From the NCBI GenBank assembly GCA_964468005.1, contig CAYXUT010000121.1:1-9311 (forward strand): a DNA stretch of 9,311 nt, read 5' to 3'. The notes beneath the pieces are model-generated. The model saw only the letters and a list, made by a program, of their open reading frames with translations, was not told where the DNA came from and did not search any database. This DNA comes from TMED8 sp964468005. GTDB taxonomy: Bacteria; Pseudomonadota; Alphaproteobacteria; Rhodospirillales; Casp-alpha2. Positions 6,653-9,311 of the stretch are shown here, in pieces. The position numbers and the translations under genes are program-made. The stretch's first letter is position 1; each line of letters begins with the position of its first letter.

Positions 6653-8317
6653 ATGAGGTTACGGTTTCAACTCTGTCTTATTGCCTTCTCGATTGCTACT
6701 TGCATCAGCACCATGTCGGCGCAAGCGCGGGATCAATTGACCATCGGTATCACGCAGTTCCCATCGTCATTCCACCCCAACATCGACAGCATGTTGGCGA
6801 AAACCTACATCTTGGCGCTGACCCGCCGGCCACTCACAGTCTATGACCAGGAATGGAACCTCAAGTGCATGCTGTGCACCAACATACCGACCCTTGAGAA
6901 CGGCCTCGCGAAAAAAGAAACGACGCCCGACGGCAAGAACGGCATAGCCGTCACCTATACGCTTCACCCCAACGCCACATGGGGTGACGGCATGCCGGTC
7001 ACCACCAAGGATGTCATCTTTACCTGGAAGGTAGGTCGCCACCCAAAGTCTGGCGTTAGCGGCATGGAGTTCTACCGCAGCCTATACAAAGTCGACGAAA
7101 TCGACGAAAAGACCTTCACCCTGCATTTCGACAAATTAAGCTTCAAATACAACGATGTCAGCAACTTTCAGATTTTGCCGGAGCATATCGAGGAGCCACG
7201 TTTTACCAAGCCTGAAAAATATAAGACGCGGACCGCATTCGACACGGCTTCGACCGATCCCGGATTGGGATTCGGCCCCTACCGACTGATCGAGGTGGTA
7301 TCCGGTTCTCACGTCGTGCTCGAGCCTAACTCCACCTGGTATGGCAAGAAACCATCGATCAAGAAAATTATCATCAAAGTCATCGGCAATACGGCGGCCC
7401 TGGAAGCAAATTTGTTGTCCGGCGGCATCGACATGGTGGCGGGTGAACTTGGGTTTGCGGTCGATCAGGCCGTTGCCTTCGAAAAAAGGCATGGTGAAAG
7501 ATTCAAGGTCTTGTACAAATCTGGTCTTATCTATGAGCACATCGATCTCAATCTCGACAACCCGGTTTTAAAAGACCGTCGGATACGCCAGGCCTTGCTC
7601 TACGCAGTTGACCGAAGGGCGCTGACCCAGCAATTATTCGGCGGGCGGCAACCGGTGGCGAACAGCAATGTCAACCCGCTCGATTGGATTTACAGCGACG
7701 ATATTCCGAAGTACGGCTATGATCCAAAACTCGCTGGAAAGCTACTCGATGAGGCCGGATGGAGGTCACGCAAGCGCGGCATCCGCCACAACAATCTCGG
7801 TAAGCCGCTACGATTGGAACTGATGACCACGGCAGGCAACCGTTCACGCGAACTGGTTGAGCAAGTCTTGCAAAGTCAGTGGAAGGCAGCAGGGATTGAT
7901 GTGCGTATCCGCAATGAGCCGGCTCGCGTGTTTTTCGGCCGCACCGTGACCGAACGCAAGTACACTGGCCTCGCCATGTACGCCTGGATCAGCGCACCAG
8001 AAAGCGTGCCGCGCACAACATTGCATTCGGACCATATCCCGACGATAGAAAATAATTTCGCCGGCCAGAACTACACGGGATTCAAGAATGTTGAAATGGA
8101 TGAAATTCTGGAAACCATCGAAATAGAATTGAATGCTGAGAAGCGCCGCAAGCTCTGGCATCGACTGCAAACCATCTACGCTAGCGAATTGCCGGTCTTG
8201 CCACTGTACTTCCGCGCTAATTCCTTCATTTTGCCGGGTTGGTTGAAAGGCGTCATGCCGACCGGACACCAGCATCCGACGACGCTTTGGGCTGAGTATT
8301 GGACTGTCGGCCAATGA
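6653..8317 (+). CDS. ABC transporter solute-binding protein, family 5 (peptide/nickel class)
   Basis: A periplasmic binding protein of the DppA/OppA (SBP_bac_5) family, which captures peptides or other solutes for an ABC importer. I start at ATG 6653 (554 residues), because the protein then opens with a classical type I signal peptide: MRLRFQ, a hydrophobic run LCLIAFSIATCIS and cleavage after SAQA. ATGs at 6611 and 6626 are possible but would lengthen the leader; no start has a strong Shine-Dalgarno. Landmarks in 554-residue numbering are VTYTLHPNATWGDGMPVTTKDVIF (VTYTLHP at 100-106, DVIFTW at 120-125), the GxGPYRL block (206-212), RIRQALLYAVDRRAL (310-324) and YDPKLAGKLLDEAGW (356-370). A cysteine pair CMLC (72-75) lies early in the mature protein. 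No permease or ATPase genes are in the window, so it is an orphan here or serves a transporter elsewhere. Ligand unknown. Confidence 0.92.
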   Translation: MRLRFQLCLIAFSIATCISTMSAQARDQLTIGITQFPSSFHPNIDSMLAKTYILALTRRPLTVYDQEWNLKCMLCTNIPTLENGLAKKETTPDGKNGIAVTYTLHPNATWGDGMPVTTKDVIFTWKVGRHPKSGVSGMEFYRSLYKVDEIDEKTFTLHFDKLSFKYNDVSNFQILPEHIEEPRFTKPEKYKTRTAFDTASTDPGLGFGPYRLIEVVSGSHVVLEPNSTWYGKKPSIKKIIIKVIGNTAALEANLLSGGIDMVAGELGFAVDQAVAFEKRHGERFKVLYKSGLIYEHIDLNLDNPVLKDRRIRQALLYAVDRRALTQQLFGGRQPVANSNVNPLDWIYSDDIPKYGYDPKLAGKLLDEAGWRSRKRGIRHNNLGKPLRLELMTTAGNRSRELVEQVLQSQWKAAGIDVRIRNEPARVFFGRTVTERKYTGLAMYAWISAPESVPRTTLHSDHIPTIENNFAGQNYTGFKNVEMDEILETIEIELNAEKRRKLWHRLQTIYASELPVLPLYFRANSFILPGWLKGVMPTGHQHPTTLWAEYWTVGQ

Positions 8318-8457
8318 ATGAAGGCACCATTTACATCCGTGACGTCATGATCAAAAACACTTTAGACATACATGGCATATGCTGAGAGTTCAGCTACCTG
8401 ACGACGCTCGCCGCCCTACCCACAAGCCTCAAACGCATCATCAAAGACATCAACTAA
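8314..8457 (+). pseudogene. Interrupted 47-codon reading frame, possible gene relic
   Basis: An ATG overlapping the solute-binding protein's stop (ATGA, 8314-8317) opens MNEGTIYIRDVMIKNTLDI and ends at TGA 8383-8385. The same frame then continues EFSYLTTLAALPTSLKRI to TAA 8455-8457. The continuation reads like real protein, with an amphipathic, helix-like ending, so the whole may be one small gene broken by a single nonsense change, or the remains of a larger one. I do not recognise it. It may also be chance; the ATGA coupling is the main reason to list it. Confidence 0.3.
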
Positions 8458-8642
8458 GTATTTTTCGTAGTTAATAACTGAGAAAATTTTCGAAAATGTT
8501 ACGGATCTCTTAATCTCACCAAATACTATGACTTCCAATCGACTACCAACACGTTGCGCTGGGCTTGAAACAAGCTGATCTCATAGTTGCGGCATCCCTG
8601 GTTTTTGGAGTATTTCTATAGGGCACTCGGAAAGGCTTCGAT
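8458..8642. other. AT-rich upstream region of the PadR-like gene
   Basis: This 185-base spacer is richer in A and T than its surroundings and probably contains the promoter of the regulator at 8643. I could not settle on a convincing -35/-10 pair. It includes the palindrome listed separately. No coding or RNA signal was recognised. Confidence 0.4.
8486..8497. promoter_or_regulatory. Palindrome ATTTTCGAAAAT, candidate operator
   Basis: A perfect 12-bp palindrome lies 146 bases before the start of the PadR-like regulator, inside an AT-rich stretch. PadR-type regulators often bind AT-rich dyads near their own promoters, so autoregulation is possible. Its distance from the start is large and no second copy was seen. 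Confidence 0.3.
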
Positions 8643-9173
8643 ATGTATGCCGACAATACACTGACACCGAAAGAAGCTGCCCGGCTATGCGCGCTTGGCA
8701 CCTTGGCGGCCGAAACGTCGCTTTCCTATTCTACCCTGGCAGCGTCGGTGAGACACTTTCTGGACCGCGTCCAGGGGCCATCGCTTGACGTTTTAGGTTC
8801 GTCGCTCGAACTTCTGAAGTATGAAGGATTGGTTGAGACGACGGACGCCGGCGACAATCCGGTTTTGTCAATAACCGCAGCCGGCCAGCGCGAGCTCATG
8901 GTGTTGTTAACGGCACGTCTACGGCCGGGCGCCACCGATCTCAACAAGCTTATTGTCGCCTTGAAGTTCCGCTTCCTACATATTCTCGATGCAAATCAAC
9001 AGTGCAGCCAGATAGATATCATGCTGGAAACCATTGAGACGGAGTTGGCGCGTCTGCTTGATCTCAGGATCCATCACGACGGCGATTCCGGCTATCTGTT
9101 GGCTTGGTTGGACTGCGAGATTGAGGATTTAAGCGCCCGCGCTGATTGGCTTCGAGATTTTGATATCGCCTGA
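8643..9173 (+). CDS. PadR-like winged-helix transcriptional regulator
   Basis: A 176-residue soluble protein. Residues about 6-90 have the pattern of a winged helix: TPKEAARLCALGTLA (8-22), SYSTLAASVRHFL (28-40), the helix-to-wing segment SSLELLKYEGLVETT (53-67) and LSITAAGQRELMVLL (75-89), where PadR/MarR-type proteins have L-LT..G...L. Residues about 98-172 are helical, including DLNKLIVALKFRFLHIL (99-115) and IETELARLLDLR (131-142), resembling the PadR C-terminal dimerisation region, and end with LLAWLDCEIEDLSARADWL. GGAAAGG (8629-8635) sits 7 bases before the ATG, a good ribosome site. It lies alone, downstream of a palindrome that could be its operator. Its target cannot be told from the window; the neighbouring solute-binding protein is a possible one. 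The fold assignment is moderately secure, the exact family less so. Confidence 0.72.
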   Translation: MYADNTLTPKEAARLCALGTLAAETSLSYSTLAASVRHFLDRVQGPSLDVLGSSLELLKYEGLVETTDAGDNPVLSITAAGQRELMVLLTARLRPGATDLNKLIVALKFRFLHILDANQQCSQIDIMLETIETELARLLDLRIHHDGDSGYLLAWLDCEIEDLSARADWLRDFDIA

Positions 9174-9206
9174 ACCGCCAAAACTGATAGCATCGTCTTG
9201 CCGTCA

Positions 9207-9269
9207 CCCTAACCCCTCTCGAGCATTTTCTTCAACTCTAGCATGATCTGATCCCCGCAGGGGTTAGGG
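9207..9269. repeat. 11-bp inverted repeat between convergent genes
   Basis: CCCTAACCCCT (9207-9217) and AGGGGTTAGGG (9259-9269) are perfect reverse complements separated by 41 bases, and a small CCCC-GCA-GGGG hairpin (9253-9263) is nested at the right arm. They fill the gap between the PadR-like stop and the stop of the minus-strand gene at the right edge. No T-run follows on either strand, so this is not a standard terminator. The arms resemble CCCTAACCC-type intergenic palindromic repeats known from many proteobacteria (from memory), perhaps a decayed copy. Confidence 0.45.
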
Positions 9270-9270
9270 C

Positions 9271-9311
9271 CTACAACAGGCCGAGATCCCGCAACTCGGC
9301 GGCCATTTTCG
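9271..9311 (-). CDS. C-terminal end of a minus-strand gene, truncated by window edge
   Basis: On the minus strand the sequence from the right edge reads KMAAELRDLGLL followed by TAG (9271-9273). This is a protein-like helical ending with high-GC third positions, and it stops just before the inverted repeat, as expected for a convergent gene end. Only 12 codons are visible, so no family can be named and the frame could be fortuitous. Confidence 0.42.
   Translation of the reverse strand, partial: KMAAELRDLGLL

Noticed and set aside
7844..8314. Minus-strand 156-codon open frame
   Set aside because: It is antisense to the conserved C-terminal half of the solute-binding protein and has no family features.
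9214..9249. Minus-strand 11-codon frame MLELKKMLERG within the inverted-repeat loop
   Set aside because: It is very short, lies between the repeat arms and has no supporting similarity; probably chance.
1..9311. CRISPR array, tRNA or rRNA genes, or a phage or toxin-antitoxin defence locus
   Set aside because: I saw no regularly spaced direct repeats, no cloverleaf with TTCGAATC-like arms and no recognisable defence proteins on either strand.

Overview
The window looks like an accessory or slowly eroding stretch of a chromosome from an alphaproteobacterium, probably Rhodospirillales-like. The evidence is gene content: an ELM1-like (DUF1022/COG3660) protein, an HspQ relic, a TPR-sulfotransferase, a PadR-like regulator and an orotate phosphoribosyltransferase of the roughly 223-residue type. 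This placement is inference from family distribution and not from a marker gene. Genes end in TAA, TAG and TGA, so the standard bacterial code applies.

Layout. Bases 1-403 hold the decayed 3' part of an IS1380-family transposase, spread over three frames. Bases 404-709 hold no recognisable gene. A small orphan gene (710-1078) overlaps by ATGA the start of a fumarylacetoacetate hydrolase (FAH) family enzyme (1075-1923). That enzyme meets, tail to tail with a 4-bp overlap, an ELM1-like protein on the minus strand (1920-2882). Divergent from it lies a pseudogene of hspQ (2978-3299), with two stops and one frameshift. Its ancestral stop again overlaps by 4 bp the stop of a 654-residue TPR-sulfotransferase on the minus strand (3296-5260). 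Then come pyrE (5423-6094), a degraded secreted rhodanese-type sulfurtransferase (6154-6453), a periplasmic solute-binding protein of the peptide/nickel ABC class without permeases (6653-8317), a short interrupted reading frame (8314-8457), an AT-rich spacer with a palindrome, and a PadR-like winged-helix regulator (8643-9173). The right edge has an 11-bp inverted repeat and the last 12 codons of a minus-strand gene.

How the genes relate. There is no obvious single pathway. pyrE is the only clear housekeeping enzyme (de novo pyrimidine synthesis). The other intact genes look like separate units: one two-gene translationally coupled pair (orphan plus FAH enzyme) and several single genes.

The most notable point is decay. 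Three independent pseudogenes (IS1380 transposase, hspQ, sulfurtransferase) lie in 9.3 kb among intact genes, and most of the disabling point changes that can be inferred in hspQ and the sulfurtransferase fit G-to-A transitions. I did not find convincing evidence of a new multi-gene system; the best candidates for novelty are the orphan protein coupled to the FAH enzyme and the interrupted 47-codon frame after the solute-binding protein.
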